This document shows positions 1-11,401 of a stretch of DNA of 64,000 nt, one piece after another. The position numbers were made by a program, and so were the translations under genes. Location of the stretch: the NCBI GenBank assembly GCA_022818135.1, contig JAFMSR010000012.1, positions 23,700,564 to 23,764,563 on the forward strand, given 5' to 3'. The DNA comes from Saxidomus purpurata. Lineage: Eukaryota > Mollusca > Bivalvia > Venerida > Veneridae. The stretch's first letter is position 1. The number at the start of each line of letters is the position of its first letter. A model generated the notes under the pieces. It had not been told where the DNA came from. It was given only the letters and a program-made list of their open reading frames with translations, and did no database searches.

Positions 1-30
1 AACTCAAATGCAAGTACTATACATAGTGTT

Positions 31-136
31 CATATTATGGTGGCTGATTTGTGCCATTTCGCATTTTTGTTAACTCTTCGCTCGGAGAGGGTCGCGGGGC
101 GAAAAGGCGAAATGGCACAAATCAACCACCATATTG
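31..136. mobile_element. Short palindromic MITE-like element
   Basis: The ends form an inverted repeat of about 31 bases: 31-62 (core TGATTTGTGCCATTTCGC) against 106-136. The loop is GC-richer than its surroundings. The shared core ATGGTGG(C/T)TGATTT reappears at 10296, so this is a dispersed family. No coding capacity. The class is unknown, and no clear target-site duplication was identified. Confidence 0.6.
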
Positions 137-1210
137 TACACTTGATACACAAACGCTCTTGAGACACATCGAATCACAGAGAGAAGGATCGTAGATCTTA
201 AAGTGACATTATGCGCATCTTACTGCACAAAGTGTATTTTTGGTGATAGTTTTATAAAAACAATTTTCGGTTGCTGTGCATTCAAATGTGTTAAACTAAT
301 GATAATGCCGCATTAGTATTTGAAGTTGGTGCTTTAGAAATAAAAAAATGGACTAATAAAAATAATAGTTCCTTTCTTCACAGTAATCTCCCTTGTGTTA
401 TTGTTGTTGTTGATAGAGATTTCGACAATGTAGTGGAAGGGAAGCAACTCCTGCATGCAGTTGTTTTTATTTGAAATTGACTCTCCCAGTCAAAATAAGA
501 AAAGTAATATTTTGAAAGTTATTTTTCGTTCTGGTAGCATGAAGAGTTTGGTGTATTGGGTTAAAAGCTATTATTTCCTCTACCCTTTTTACACACACCT
601 ATTTCAGCTGGATTTTTACTTGATAAATGCATAATTCCACTTTAACAGATGACACGTGCAAGTGTTTTATTGTGCGACACGTCTTGTTCCGAACCAGACG
701 ACAATTTAAAAAAGGTATTTGAAAGCGACTCCAAACAGCGTCTTTGATGACATCTCAAAATCATTTTGGTATAAAAAAACGAGCCTGTAATATTTATTAA
801 AACAAATGGTATATATATATTGAAAGGGTTTTCTTATTTAATTACACGGGCTTATATACGTAATACTTACATCAAACGTCATATTATAGTGAATGATAAA
901 AAAAGGTAAACAACATTTGACAAAACAAAAACCGCAATTTTTACCGTATTTCATTAGGGGAAAAACCTTCTCCCCGTTCAGTTTTGTTGTGATGATGATG
1001 TTTTTATCCCTAAGGGTACGAATGAATTATATGTTATCAAAAGTAAATGAAGCGTGACTCATGCGTTCTCCTCGGCTTTTATCGTTGTATTCCAGTGCGC
1101 TCAAAGTGAAGGATCGGTTATCTGAACATTGTTGAGCTGGCAATGCTTATAAAAATTGCAATTTTTATTGGTGATCATTTTGCAATATACTTTTCTCGTT
1201 ATCGATCTAA

Positions 1211-1211
<1 letters not shown>
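137..1211. other. AT-rich intergenic, nothing recognised
   Basis: No open frame of note, no RNA-like fold and no repeat family that I recognise. Only short poly-A/T stretches are present. Confidence 0.5.
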
Positions 1212-1301
<90 letters not shown>

Positions 1302-1370
1302 TTTTGTTTATGTTTTTTTTCTCTTGTTTTTTTTTTTTTGGTGTTTTTTTTTTTGTGGGGGGGGTTTTTT
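1212..1370. repeat. Homopolymer block (A, then T, then G runs)
   Basis: About 36 A residues run directly into about 50 T residues, followed by T-rich sequence with a G run. Apparent open frames here read as poly-Lys then poly-Phe and are not genes. The block resembles those at 8922-9077 and 56704-57160 and is probably a long-read consensus error or a collapsed unsequenced stretch. Confidence 0.75.
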
Positions 1371-1439
1371 TTCTTGTTTGATTGTATTTACACTAAGTTT
1401 ATTTTTTACAAATATTTAACTGAAAATTGATTAATTTTA

Positions 1440-3530
1440 CACTTTCATTTGAATAAACTAGTCGTCCTCATGGTCAGGTTTGTGGAGTGCTTTGAAACTA
1501 ATATGATGTTTCTTTTAAAAATTATAATGACACATTTAACAAAAAGTGATGTAACATCTATGAAATAGATTTTACTTTTGGATGGTATATCGGTTAGTAT
1601 ATCACGGTTTGGTGCCAAGATCCGATAAAGGTCTGACATTAAATTAACACATACAATTAGTAATCCTTGTCCCAAAAAGCCGTTGCTACTAAAATTTAAT
1701 AAGTTTAAACATAAAGGCGAAATGGTTAACTCGTCCTCAATATCCAGTTAACATTATTCCTACTTACCAGATTGGTATCGAGCGATCGGATTGGACAACG
1801 TATAGCTCTACATGTGTAGTGTGAACTGGATTCAAAACGTATATGTAAATAGTAACAATGCTGCTCAAGGATCAAGCCCTTGCCTTTAAATGCAAGCGTA
1901 TCGTCATTGTAACTTTGTTTATCGTCATTGTAACTTTGTTTATCGTAATTTTGCGTATTGTCATCGTTATTTTGCATATCGAACGTGCTATCTAAAGAGA
2001 AAAGCAAAACCCTGTTGGAAAACCATGGAAAACAGTTATTGCGTAGTTACTTTGGTGTACTTTTCCACTGTTAATGGCAGGATTGCTGTATTATTGTATC
2101 ATATGGCAATCTATATAGAGTCATGAACCACCAGCTGTCACGAGGAAAAACCCAAATGGAAACATGTGTGTATAAACTGCGCGAATATTTTCAAGATAAC
2201 AACGCAAATATTATTAACATAACTTCAATTGCATGTCGTCCTTTTCCAAACCAGGCTATTCTTATAAGTGTGTCAATAGGCCAAGACGAATATGGAGACA
2301 ACACAGGCGCTGGTAGTTTGTTTGTGTGATTTATTAGATCTTCCAAGAGGCACTTGACTGACCTTGTATGTAGCTATTAAGCATATCCGTTTCCATAAGT
2401 ACCCACTCATAACTATGTAAAGAGCATACAAAGTGTTCAAGGCCAGTTTCAACATAATATTTAGGTTTTGATTAAACACGGTTGAGGAAGAAAGTCTTAT
2501 AAAAGGTCACTATTGATGCTTTGAAATAAAGGCCGAATTCGTCTAATCTATTCTGTTGTTTGTTTCAAGGTAGAAACCAGGATTCGAACTTGTACCGAAC
2601 GGTAACATTGCCTACGTGAAATGAAAACAGTGAGGGAACTTGGATGTAAGATAAGTGAAGACACAGCATCTTGTTTATAACGTTGTCCGATAAAAATAAT
2701 ATAAATGTGGCTGTTAAGTAAACAAAAAACACCTCTAAACTTTCTAGCCAATGCTTCCTTAAACTGGATAAATAGTCGACGAATAATTTAATGCAAAAAG
2801 AAAAGGGTGAAATAAAACTCAGAACTTCAAAAAGTTACTAAAACCGACAACCTGACACATTTTTGAATTGCACGAAATGTAACTTTCCTATGCACTCGTA
2901 AACATTCGGTCATACGTCAGAACAGGTTAACTCCCCATTCATATGCCTAATGAATAGCCTGGATTACCAATTGTTAACTGATTTGATTTGTTTACCTACT
3001 AAATTTACTTACTAATGTAGATGTATAGTATAGCGAGGAAGTATTAATATGACCAATAATGGGGAATTTTATTACTGTACCTGTGTGTATATTGGTCATA
3101 CATGTAATCGTACATTTGTATAGAAGTTTATATATACAGACAGAGTAATCTCCGAATGACGGCGCAACGTAGAATGATCTAGTCCTAATTATAAAATTCC
3201 CAATTATTTAAAATAAGAAAATAAGGTCAGACCCTCTACGTATAAATGGTGTTTGATTTGTTTTATTTTTTAATTTGGTTCAGTTATCTGAAACAGAGCG
3301 GCAATATTTTCTGCTTTTTTTGTTTGTTTGGAAATTGGTACGTATCCGATCTTGTCATTTTAAAAATCAAAAGTATATGCTAGGTATTTCCAATATCGTA
3401 GAAAGAACATTTTATTATAAAGGTTAGAATTTTAATGAGATTATTTGACAGTCAATTATAATTTATAATATGAAAGGCATTGTGCATAGTATTTCATGCT
3501 GTTTTATCTACACAATGTATTGATGTGCAA
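1440..3530. other. AT-rich intergenic with a small tandem repeat
   Basis: No convincing gene. A 21-base unit (core ATCGTCATTGTAACTTTG) is repeated two to three times at about 1898-1975. Small open frames across it are explained by the repeat. A tRNA-like B-box lies at about 2580 and is listed separately. Confidence 0.5.
2569..2640 (-). repeat. tRNA-like SINE head remnant
   Basis: On the minus strand the sequence contains AAGTTCGAATCCTGG, a good match to the RNA polymerase III B box (GGTTCGANTCC). A matching A box is not clear and the acceptor stem does not close, so it is more likely a SINE remnant than a working tRNA gene. Confidence 0.3.
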
Positions 3531-3532
3531 TT

Positions 3533-3536
3533 AAGA

Positions 3537-3583
<47 letters not shown>

Positions 3584-3584
3584 A
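3533..3584. repeat. (AAAT)n microsatellite
   Basis: About 12 near-perfect tetranucleotide repeats of ATAA, roughly 300 bases upstream of the first small Trp/Gly-rich gene. Confidence 0.95.
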
Positions 3585-3871
3585 CACGTGAGAAACACCG
3601 AGAATAATACATTTTCATATATTTATTATGACACCTAATTTCAACTTTGAAAATGTAATTTGCTATATTTTGTATCTTAAAACGCTAGTACTAAACTTCC
3701 ACTTTTCAGATCATAGCTTTAACTAACAACATACTCTCAAAGAAAACAGTTTCCGAAAACGTAGGCAATAAGAAAAGCGTAATTAATAGCCCAAATTAAA
3801 TGTAGAGTTGAAGTCTCAATTCTTGTATTTTTCAGATTTCAGGTTGACTTTTAACGCAGACAACAAAAAAG

Positions 3872-4231
3872 ATGTCTTGGGGAAATTCTTGGGGAAGCAG
3901 CAAGTGGGGAAGCGGCTGGGGAGGTAGTGGTATATCACAGAATAGACACTCGGAGCCAAACGGCCAACACAAATCCTCGTGTACCGCAGGGATTGGAATG
4001 TGGGGTGGTAAGAATTATCACTACGATGAAAGTTGTTCAGGTTGTCGCCGGGACAGGTCTATTGGAAGGGCTAACACCAACAAAGGGAGTGGTGTTGTAA
4101 CTCTTGTTTCCATTATTACTGGGACGAAAGTAGCCAAAGAAAAGCCTATGGGGATGAAAACAAGCTTACGAGGTGCATTGAAACTTTCCCAGGTTACTAT
4201 CAGGGCATGTTTGGTTGACAGTGTCAGTTAA
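3872..4231 (+). CDS. Small Trp/Gly/Ser-rich protein with H-x3-C / C-x2-C signature, paralogue 1
   Basis: A 119-residue protein with no family that I recognise. The N-terminus (1-20) is a Trp-Gly-Ser repeat beginning MSWGNSWG. A compact core follows: Pro29-Asn-Gly, His33-x3-Cys37, Trp44, then YDESCSGCRRD with Cys55 and Cys58. His33, Cys37, Cys55 and Cys58 have the arrangement of a four-ligand metal site; this is inference, and disulphides are the alternative. There is no signal peptide or membrane segment. The core matches the products at 13826 and 26569. A splice acceptor (TTTTTCAG, about 3836) precedes the ATG, so an upstream untranslated exon is likely. AATAAA lies at 4575. The C-terminal 55 residues are longer than in the paralogues, so the true end may differ. 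Function unknown; repeated copies of a conserved core argue that it is a real gene. Confidence 0.7.
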   Translation: MSWGNSWGSSKWGSGWGGSGISQNRHSEPNGQHKSSCTAGIGMWGGKNYHYDESCSGCRRDRSIGRANTNKGSGVVTLVSIITGTKVAKEKPMGMKTSLRGALKLSQVTIRACLVDSVS

Positions 4232-4599
4232 GAAAATGTTTTCTATTGCGAAAATATAACCGTAGATACACGTGTAATTCACACTGTTGGGTATATTATC
4301 AGTGAGTAAACGTTGATCATGATGAAATGGTAAATTTGTATGGGACATGAATGATTTACATTTTTGTACTCACCGCAAATAGAAGATGTAATGGAAAATT
4401 TTCGGATGAAGAGAGGCTAGATAATTGTGTTATTAGTTGTTACAGTAACAGTCTAGAGTATCTGCGGTAATGGTTTATAACATGTGACAGAACATCGCAT
4501 AATTATTGTGATATATTTTGCTGTTTATTTTATTCATGTTGTGTTGTAATGTTATTTATTTCGACTGTTATAAAAATAAATCGTTATAAACTGAAATTA

Positions 4600-5680
4600 G
4601 TTTGTTGTGCAATTTTAACAATACTCAGAAGTGGTCAAAAATTGGTATACAAAATGTCAATTTATAATCGAATTCATGAAACCGGATGTTATGGCTTCCA
4701 GTGAACACATCGTTCACTTATATTGGTATGTTGCATAAATACTAAAATGATTTCAAAACGTAGATGTCTAGAAATCACGTTTTTAACGATATTGAAAAAT
4801 GCCATATGATTTCTTTATTGTACAACTAAGGAGCGGAAACATGGTTTTCCAACACTGATGTGTTTCTTAAGGGAAATCCCACATATTCGTTATATCAGCA
4901 CAATTTATAAAACAAGAATGTGTAACTTAATCTGTTTTGTTACCAATGAATTATTGGCTGACAATTTAATTACCGTTCCGTTATTTATTAACAGTATTGT
5001 TAACTAAAACAAAGCAAAACAAAGCAAAACAAATTGTTTCTTCACCGGAAGAAGGATTGGTATTCATTCTTTGCGTATGAGCCTACTTCAGGTTTCGTTT
5101 CCAACAGGAGTAGTTTTAAAATGACATGCCTCCGCGGTCGCAGGAATAAGGTTACTGAATTCAACGTCTCAGTGTTACTGACTTGAATCATTTAATTCAA
5201 CGTCTCAGGTGAGGAGTACGAGTTCCGCTAGAGACAGATGTTGTAAGTGATGAGTGCAGTTCCTTGTGTAGGATTGGAGTCTAGCACTGCTCCTTTCCAG
5301 GAGAGATAAAAAAAATAAATGTGCTCATTTACATATCTTACATACATACTGAACCGCCCCTCTAACCCCAAAAAGCGAAAGCAAAAAAAAAATCGAATAA
5401 AATATATATCGTTGTCCTTAAGCAGGTAGGCATATAGGTATGTACACGTACAACATTTTTAATGACTTGATGTAGACAGGCACATGTCATGTAGATTTCA
5501 AATTCAATCGCAGTTGTAGTAAATAAAAGGTTTATTATAAGGTCAAGCTTCTTCTTCTTAAATGATAAGATAACTTGGTAATACTCGGGGCCTGAGTTTT
5601 ACACAATGTATAAAAGTGGATAATACTTCTTTAATGAAGCAATAGTATTAAAACAATTATAGACATTCATCGCGTGATAA
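4600..5680. other. Intergenic, nothing recognised
   Basis: Holds short local repeats (AAAGCAAAAC near 5010; ATTCAACGTCTCAG twice at about 5160-5210) but no gene-like frame. Confidence 0.45.
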
Positions 5681-5689
5681 CCATCCTTT

Positions 5690-6420
5690 ACACAGCTCTG
5701 CCTTCTTACGAAGACCACGACGATCACTATGATTATCCCCGATCTGAAAAAGTTATCAAATCGGGGCATTATCGCCGTCAAAATCCAGCAATTTGGCAAA
5801 TTAAAGACTGTATCACGACTGCACTGGGATGCTTGTACGTCAAAAGCGCTGCTGACTCGCTGCCACTACGATTCCACCTAGACCGATGCTGACCAAGCGG
5901 TCGTTCGCTACGACGTACAGAACCATACTACGTTGTTACACAGACCTAGAAGACTGTAGGACGATGTCGCTACGCTGGTGCTGACCATATTACGCTTCCA
6001 GTACGATGTGTGGCGTTGTGAGAGCATAGTGGTAAAAGCATAATTAAAACGGTTCGAAATAGTTGCCGACGGTGCTTCGTTTTTCTTAAAACCACAAAGA
6101 TCTCACCACGATGCTACCACGCTACGTGCACGATAATGGCGTTCCAACTACGTTCTTAATAAGACTTTGCCCCGCTTTTTGTTAGCCACGACCCGGCTAC
6201 GCTTATTTTGTGCACGTTCAAAATAAGCGTGGGGAGAGCGTGCAGCTTCCCGACCTAGTAGATACAACCCCGACCAAACCACGATCATGGAGATCCTCCC
6301 ATAATTTACCCCGCTTGGCCATGCTCTCGGCTACTTTTCCATCGTAGTAGAAGCGGCATCTGTGCATAACGGGGTGTTAGTCTTAACTTTTACCCCGAGG
6401 CAATTCCTCCCCCGCCAAAA
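5690..6420. other. GC-rich island of unknown nature
   Basis: Composition rises clearly above the AT-rich background. The stretch is dense in variants of CTACGACG, ACCACGCTACG and CGACC, as if built from degraded short repeats. It contains two hairpins: CCCCGAT/ATCGGGG at about 5737-5766 and the perfect 12-bp stem at 6199-6230. The short frame at 5674-5892 (72 residues, many Asp/His/Tyr near the N-terminus) resembles nothing known to me. It ends in a T/A-rich low-complexity stretch. A decayed mobile element is the likeliest explanation. Confidence 0.35.
6199..6230. repeat. Perfect 12-bp hairpin
   Basis: ACGCTTATTTTG at 6199-6210 is the exact reverse complement of 6219-6230, with an 8-base loop (TGCACGTT). 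It lies inside the GC-rich island and may be the tip of a palindromic element. Confidence 0.7.
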
Positions 6421-6429
6421 AAAAAAATC

Positions 6430-7185
6430 AACAAAAAACAACCAACAACAACAAACAAACCGTGAAATATCATTTTGGGTAATGTTTCCTCAAAATCGTT
6501 TAAGATACATATAGATCTATGTGGAGTTATGCAACATGTAAAAAGGACAGACAGCGATGAAAGCGGCCTTGTCTGTCAAGAAATTAAAACAAATTATTGC
6601 TAAACAGTACTAGATTTTACCTTTAAGTTAAGGTTTGCATATACATTGTTTCTGAAGTTCAATACATGTGTATATAACTTGTTTTGATTGCTTCCTTGAG
6701 GTCTTACTGTTGAAAAAGATTTAAATGTTTCAACGTCTTTGAAGGTTATGTTGTGGATGTGTGAAAGAGGAGTTCTTCATGTATGAGACCTGGTTATGAA
6801 CTTGAAAAAAAGATAATCGGACCGGAACATGCTTGCAATATCTGCATCTCCTTTTGTTAAAAGATTTATTAAACTTCAGTCTGCGGTTGCAGATAAATAG
6901 CGCGGACCTGGGCGTATATTAAAAAGTAAATAAAGGCCAATAACTCTGTGAAAATTATCTTGATATATCGTTTTCTGAAAGAGTTTGTTTCAAATAGATA
7001 AACACGGCATAGTTTCTGGCTCTATGTAACCGAAACGAGTGAAACATTGGTCTGCTACTTTCAAACTTATTTGGTGTACCTTAATCACATGCTGCCTGAT
7101 TTTCCAGTTACAATATCATGACACTTTACTTTTACAAGTTGTCCTTGAAGACTTACATAATCTCTATATCACATAATAAGAATTC
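6430..7185. other. Intergenic, nothing recognised
   Basis: AT-rich sequence with no credible frame or repeat family. Confidence 0.45.
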
Positions 7186-7189
7186 TATG

Positions 7190-7400
7190 CAGTCTGACTC
7201 CGAAATCGAACACAGGGCCCCTCGTTTGCAGGGCGGAAGCTTTACCAACCTACTGGTATCTATTCAACCACATAATATACTTTTTGTTCCAGACTGTTTA
7301 CAAGTTCGTACAGAGATATAAATTCGTACAAACCGGGACTCTAACTCAAAATCCTTCGCTTACAGGGCAAAGGTTCTATTGACTGCACCAACCGGAGAGT
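7190..7400 (-). repeat. Two tRNA-like SINE heads in a row
   Basis: Two minus-strand units each show A-box-like and B-box-like sequences. The unit at about 7193-7252 has AGGTTGGTAAAGC and TGTTCGATTTCGG. The unit at about 7335-7400 has TTGGTGCAGTCAATAG and GAGTTAGAGTCCC. Their acceptor stems do not pair, so they are SINE heads or tRNA fossils rather than functional tRNAs. Confidence 0.4.
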
Positions 7401-7557
7401 TACACATGCTCACTCTAATCGTATGGTCGTACCGACAAAAATTTAAACGTATTTATCACTAATACCCTTGATACTTATGTTAATAACTTTTGGTGACTGA
7501 TTCTCGCAGTTCTACCAGTATTCGCCCTGAAAATAGGAGCTATGAATGTCGCGAAAA

Positions 7558-7770
7558 AATGTCTGTGTGTCTGTCTGTGTGTGTGTCTGTGTGTGTGTCT
7601 GTGTGTGTGTCTGTGTGTCTGTGTCTGCGTCTGTCCGTGTCCGTGTCCGTGTCTGTGTCTTTGTCTCTGTGTCTGTGTCCGTGTTTCTGTGTATGTGTCT
7701 TTGTCTGTGTATGTCTGTCTCTGTGTCTCTGTATTTGTGTCTGTGTCTGTCTGTGTCTGTGTCTCTGTCT
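7558..7770. repeat. (GTGTCT)n-type minisatellite
   Basis: Degenerate repeats of GTGTCT/GTGTGTCT over about 210 bases. All frames are open on both strands, giving Cys/Val/Ser-rich or Thr/His/Gln-rich artificial peptides that should not be annotated. Confidence 0.9.
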
Positions 7771-7799
7771 TTCGGGCTGATTCCATCTGGAGTGAGTCT

Positions 7800-8545
7800 C
7801 GAGATTTATTAAGATATGTTGTCAGAACTTGTTTCGCAACCGAGAATAAATCAATTCGTATAAATGAAATATAATGATCACGGAAAAATATTTTTTTAAA
7901 CTTCGGAAGATGTGAAAATATAAAATAATGATCTTTTTATCTTGTAATCAAATGTAAAGTATTGTAAAATTGCAATTAGAATCATTTTTACATAGGAAGA
8001 CATAATTAGCACAGTAATTATCTTGTCCGATGATTATCAGACAGTAAATCATGGGCCTTACTTTGTCATCAGCCCCTATGTTTCGATTTTATCTTTCTGT
8101 TAACAATAGTTGAATATTATCTAAGACATATCTTATCATATACACGTGCCCCAGAGACACGCGTTTCCTCGGTAATCATAATTTCTGACTCGTGACGAAA
8201 ACAGAATATAAAGTGGCATGGTAGTATGTTAACTTCATTGAATTCTTCGAGCTTTAGAAAACAACTATCACTCACAGGCCAAAGCTTCTTCTGAATAGAA
8301 ATATTATTTTTTCATCAAATTTGAGAAAAGCCGCGGTAATTACATTTTCTCATAATCAAACAGACACGTTCTAATCTCATTTTGTTTGTAACTTTGTCGA
8401 TAAAAGTGTTATTTATTTATGAGAGCCAAGCTAAAATAATGTTCGGCCCAGTCAATCATTCGCTCATTTATAAGTGGTAGTTATGAAATATTAGATAGAT
8501 AGAACATAATAATTGAGGACGAATGTAATGATGCTAAACAGCTTC
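7800..8545. other. Intergenic or intronic, nothing recognised
   Basis: AT-rich. It ends in a polypyrimidine tract and CAG acceptor (8550-8559) directly before the candidate exon at 8560, so part may be an intron. Confidence 0.4.
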
Positions 8546-8559
8546 TCTATTATTTTCAG

Positions 8560-8745
8560 ATGGGTATCCGTGACTTTGGACGCTTTGATATCAAGTTTCA
8601 TTTCAATGGAAAAGGACTTGATCTGAAAGTAACGAAATTCAGAAACCCAAGACGTCCAGCGCATGGGAGCGGGATTTACCGGGCCATTGACAAGAGGCCC
8701 CGGGAGAAAACGTTGAGTTCCACTCAGAAGGAAACAATGAAATAA
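8560..8745 (+). CDS. Candidate coding exon, unknown basic protein
   Basis: A 61-codon frame starts immediately after a strong acceptor (TTATTTTCAG), so the ATG may be internal to a longer transcript. The peptide is basic (GRFDIKFHFNGKGLDLKVTK, then FRNPRRPAHG) and more GC-rich than its flanks, which suits coding sequence. It ends at TAA at 8743. I do not recognise it. It may belong to the same gene as the acidic segment at 9078-9484, but the homopolymer block between them prevents a reliable join. A frame error near the 3' end is also possible. Confidence 0.4.
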   Translation: MGIRDFGRFDIKFHFNGKGLDLKVTKFRNPRRPAHGSGIYRAIDKRPREKTLSSTQKETMK

Positions 8746-8810
8746 ACTGTCACATGAAAGTTTATCGACGAATTGGAACAGTACAATAAAAAACTACACG
8801 ATCTGATTCC

Positions 8811-9077
8811 GAGGGGGGGGGGGGGGGGGAGCTTCAACTTGGAAGGCCGTAAAGCATCTAGGGGTCTGTGTTAAGCGGTATGCGAATATTCTGCAATTGT
8901 TCACGTTCTGCCAGATGGAGAAAAAAAAAAATTTTTTTTTTTGGGGGGGGGGGGGGGGGGGAAAAAAAAAAAAAGGGGGGGGGGGGGGGGGGTTTTTTTT
9001 TTTTTTTAAGAAAAAAAATTTTTTTTTGGTTGAAAAATTAAATTTTTTTTTTAAAAAATAATACACATTTTTTTTTG
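8811..9077. repeat. Homopolymer block interrupting a probable gene
   Basis: A 21-base G run (8812-8832), then alternating runs of A, T and G from 8922 to 9077. Such a series of pure runs is not a known repeat family. It sits between two coding-like segments and is probably an error in the assembled consensus. A minus-strand frame through it (8794-9270) is an artefact. Confidence 0.7.
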
Positions 9078-9484
9078 AAAGTGAGTCAGATGATTCCTTC
9101 TGTGACACGTCATCAGAGAACAATAGTGATATATATCTTGACGAAACAGTTACCCTGGACACAGCATTCGTAAAGAGCTCAGGAGACTCAGATAGTGACG
9201 AAGGTATTGACGTCACAAGTGTGACCTCTGCCGATCTGGATACCGCTTTCCTAGGCGACTTTGAGAACAAACGTTTTATGAACGTTACTAATGAAGCAGA
9301 CGAATTAAATGACGGATATACTGCATACGAAGGAAGTTGTAATCGTAGAGGAAATAAGTTTGAAATGAATATATCTGATAATGAAATTTTGAAAGAAATT
9401 TTCGGAAAAGCAGGTATTCAAGCTGTTACCTCCGAGGATGACGAAATGGATAGTTTCATGAGATCCAGACTAGATTCTTTTTAG
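9078..9484 (+). CDS. C-terminal part of an acidic Ser/Asp-rich protein
   Basis: From the edge of the homopolymer block a single frame stays open to TAG at 9482-9484, about 135 residues with no clear start. It is strongly acidic: ESESDDSFCDTSSENN, then SSGDSDSDEGIDVTS. A short motif (L-D-T-A-F) occurs twice, about 35 residues apart. The C-terminus reads EDDEMDSFMRSRLDSF. AATAAA lies at 9655-9660, about 170 bases after the stop, so this looks like a last exon. It could be the tail of a nuclear or chromatin-associated protein, but that is a guess from composition. The gene is partial because the upstream sequence is corrupted. Confidence 0.5.
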
Positions 9485-9654
9485 GACAAGATATTATATT
9501 TGCAAACAAATGTGCTACCTACTTTTAAATGTTTCTTTATTTTGTTTTCACTCTTTCCCTCCACCTTTCTCTATCCTTTTGTGTTTGTCACTTTTGTAAT
9601 TTGTGTTCTTGTGTTAAAAAGTGATAGTATTTGTACTTTTGAAAATGCTGTAAG

Positions 9655-9660
9655 AATAAA
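9655..9660 (+). terminator. Polyadenylation signal AATAAA
   Basis: A canonical hexamer 170 bases downstream of the stop codon of the acidic protein. Confidence 0.5.
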
Positions 9661-9719
9661 GTTTGAAGCAATAGTTGCTACTGGCTGGTTTGATATATTT
9701 AAAAAGAAGTCCGAATAGG

Positions 9720-10295
9720 TGTATACGTGTACCATTTGTCCTTTGGAAACAACGAGTTGAAGACTTCAAAAACTAAAACAGATTCAGGTAGAAGCTTGCC
9801 TGCTTTACAACTCTCATATATAAGCACTCTGTGACAGTCTTTAATTTTGAAAACATGGCAAAGGGGATGATCCCGACCTATCGAGAAACCAAACGAGTGA
9901 TAAAACCCCCTAATGATTCATCTAAAATCTCCCTTGTTTAAACAATATTTTAACATATAACACTACTGACAATTGCTTTGCACATTCAACAATGATATTT
10001 GTGTATTTGTTTAAAATGTCAAAACTGGGATCGAGCCAGGACTGACTGATTTGCAAACAGCTTCTCGTTCCTGAGCTATACCGACTCAACTTTTAAATTA
10101 GATTTAAACAACAATGTTTTCCCTGACAATACTTCCGATTTTATTTCTTATAAAACGGACAATATCAAATCGAAACCAATTAACGCCTATCAAAATTGAT
10201 CAGTAAAGTTAATAGAATATAGTTACGTGATTTTTGTTAAATAGTACATGTTATTCCTGTTCAGACATAAGTGACAGGGTGAACATCCTAAAAAG
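9720..10295. other. Intergenic with a tRNA-like remnant
   Basis: At about 10030-10095 the minus strand reads TATAGCTCAGGAACGAGA (A-box-like) and CTGGCTCGATCCCAG, a closed T-arm with a B box. The acceptor stem does not pair, so this is a SINE head or tRNA fossil. The rest shows nothing. Confidence 0.4.
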
Positions 10296-10640
10296 TATGG
10301 TGGTTGATTTCTGTCATTTCGACGTTTCGGCCAATCGGGGCAAAAAGTCGAAAACGTAACAGATTAAAGGTAAAACCACGACAAACAATGGGCGAATGCA
10401 TAATGTATTGTTTCGTCGAGCATTCGAGCTGGCGAGTTTTCGGGTTTTAAGGGTGAAAACACGACAAACATATGGCGAAAACTCGACGAGGTAGCTACTT
10501 GCCCACGGGTCGAAAAGTCGAAAATACGACGTATTAAAATCCGCCAATCGGAAAACAGACATTTTCGCCCTACCAAGTTGGAAAGCAAAAATACCTACTT
10601 GTCGAGAATTCGTGTGTTCGACTTTACGCCAAGATAACAC
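10296..10640. repeat. Dispersed GTCGAAAA-rich element related to the one at 31-136
   Basis: Begins TATGGTGGTTGATTTCTGTC, sharing its end with the MITE at 31-136. It contains many copies of (G/C)GAAAA, GTCGA and CGACAAA on both strands. Two long minus-strand frames here (10314-10640 and 10364-10588) are produced by the repeat and have no gene features. Confidence 0.5.
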
Positions 10641-10967
10641 TATTATTTTTAAGACACATTGCTTTATGTAATTGTTGATTTTGTCAGATGCCTAATTTCT
10701 ATTATAATAACAGGGAAAACATATCCTAGATTACAACAGTGAACTGGAGTGTTCAGTTAAAAGATTGTTGAAACTTTGACAACATAGGCACCTCTGGGTG
10801 AAATCTCACATATAGCAAAAATTAATTTAATTAAGTAATTACAACCAATATTAACAACTATATACAACTACACCGAACACAATACAAATCAGGCAAAATG
10901 TCGTCTCTTAAGTGAAATATTTACAAACTCTATTTACAACAATAGATGTAGACAATGGCTATAAGTT

Positions 10968-10971
<4 letters not shown>

Positions 10972-11001
<30 letters not shown>
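10972..11001. repeat. (TC)n microsatellite
   Basis: About 15 uninterrupted TC units. Confidence 0.95.
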
Positions 11002-11003
<2 letters not shown>

Positions 11004-11401
11004 AAAAAAAGTATTCATCCCTCTATAGCATTTAATACCGCTACAAGTTGACCAAAAACTTGATTTTTAAAACGTCTGTGATACTGTTAATTTCCCGTTA
11101 TCAAAATGGGTGTGGAACAACAACAATTCAAAGTATGTACAACATATTGTGTCTGTTTTCTAATTATGTGGCTCTATTCAAACTTGTATACACGTACATC
11201 TACACTAACATAAGATATACTAACACAACATACAAGTCAGCGCTATTTCCGACACTCTTTGGACAGCGAAATGATAAATTTTAAAATCTTTAACATGTCT
11301 ATAAATATGAAATATTAAAACAATAATCAGTATTCGTCATAACTAAAGAATCTTTAACTTTGAAAAACTAGGTACTAATCGACTTGAATATTAATAACAT
11401 A

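Noticed and set aside
5599..5892. Overlapping frames at the edge of the GC-rich island
   Set aside because: Both strands open over the same bases; no homology or signals.
7475..7874. Overlapping frames of 88-110 codons on both strands
   Set aside because: Translation of a GTGTCT minisatellite.
8794..9270. 158-codon minus-strand frame
   Set aside because: Antisense through homopolymer runs and the acidic coding segment on the other strand.
10030..10095. Functional tRNA gene on the minus strand
   Set aside because: The T-arm closes, but the acceptor and anticodon stems do not.
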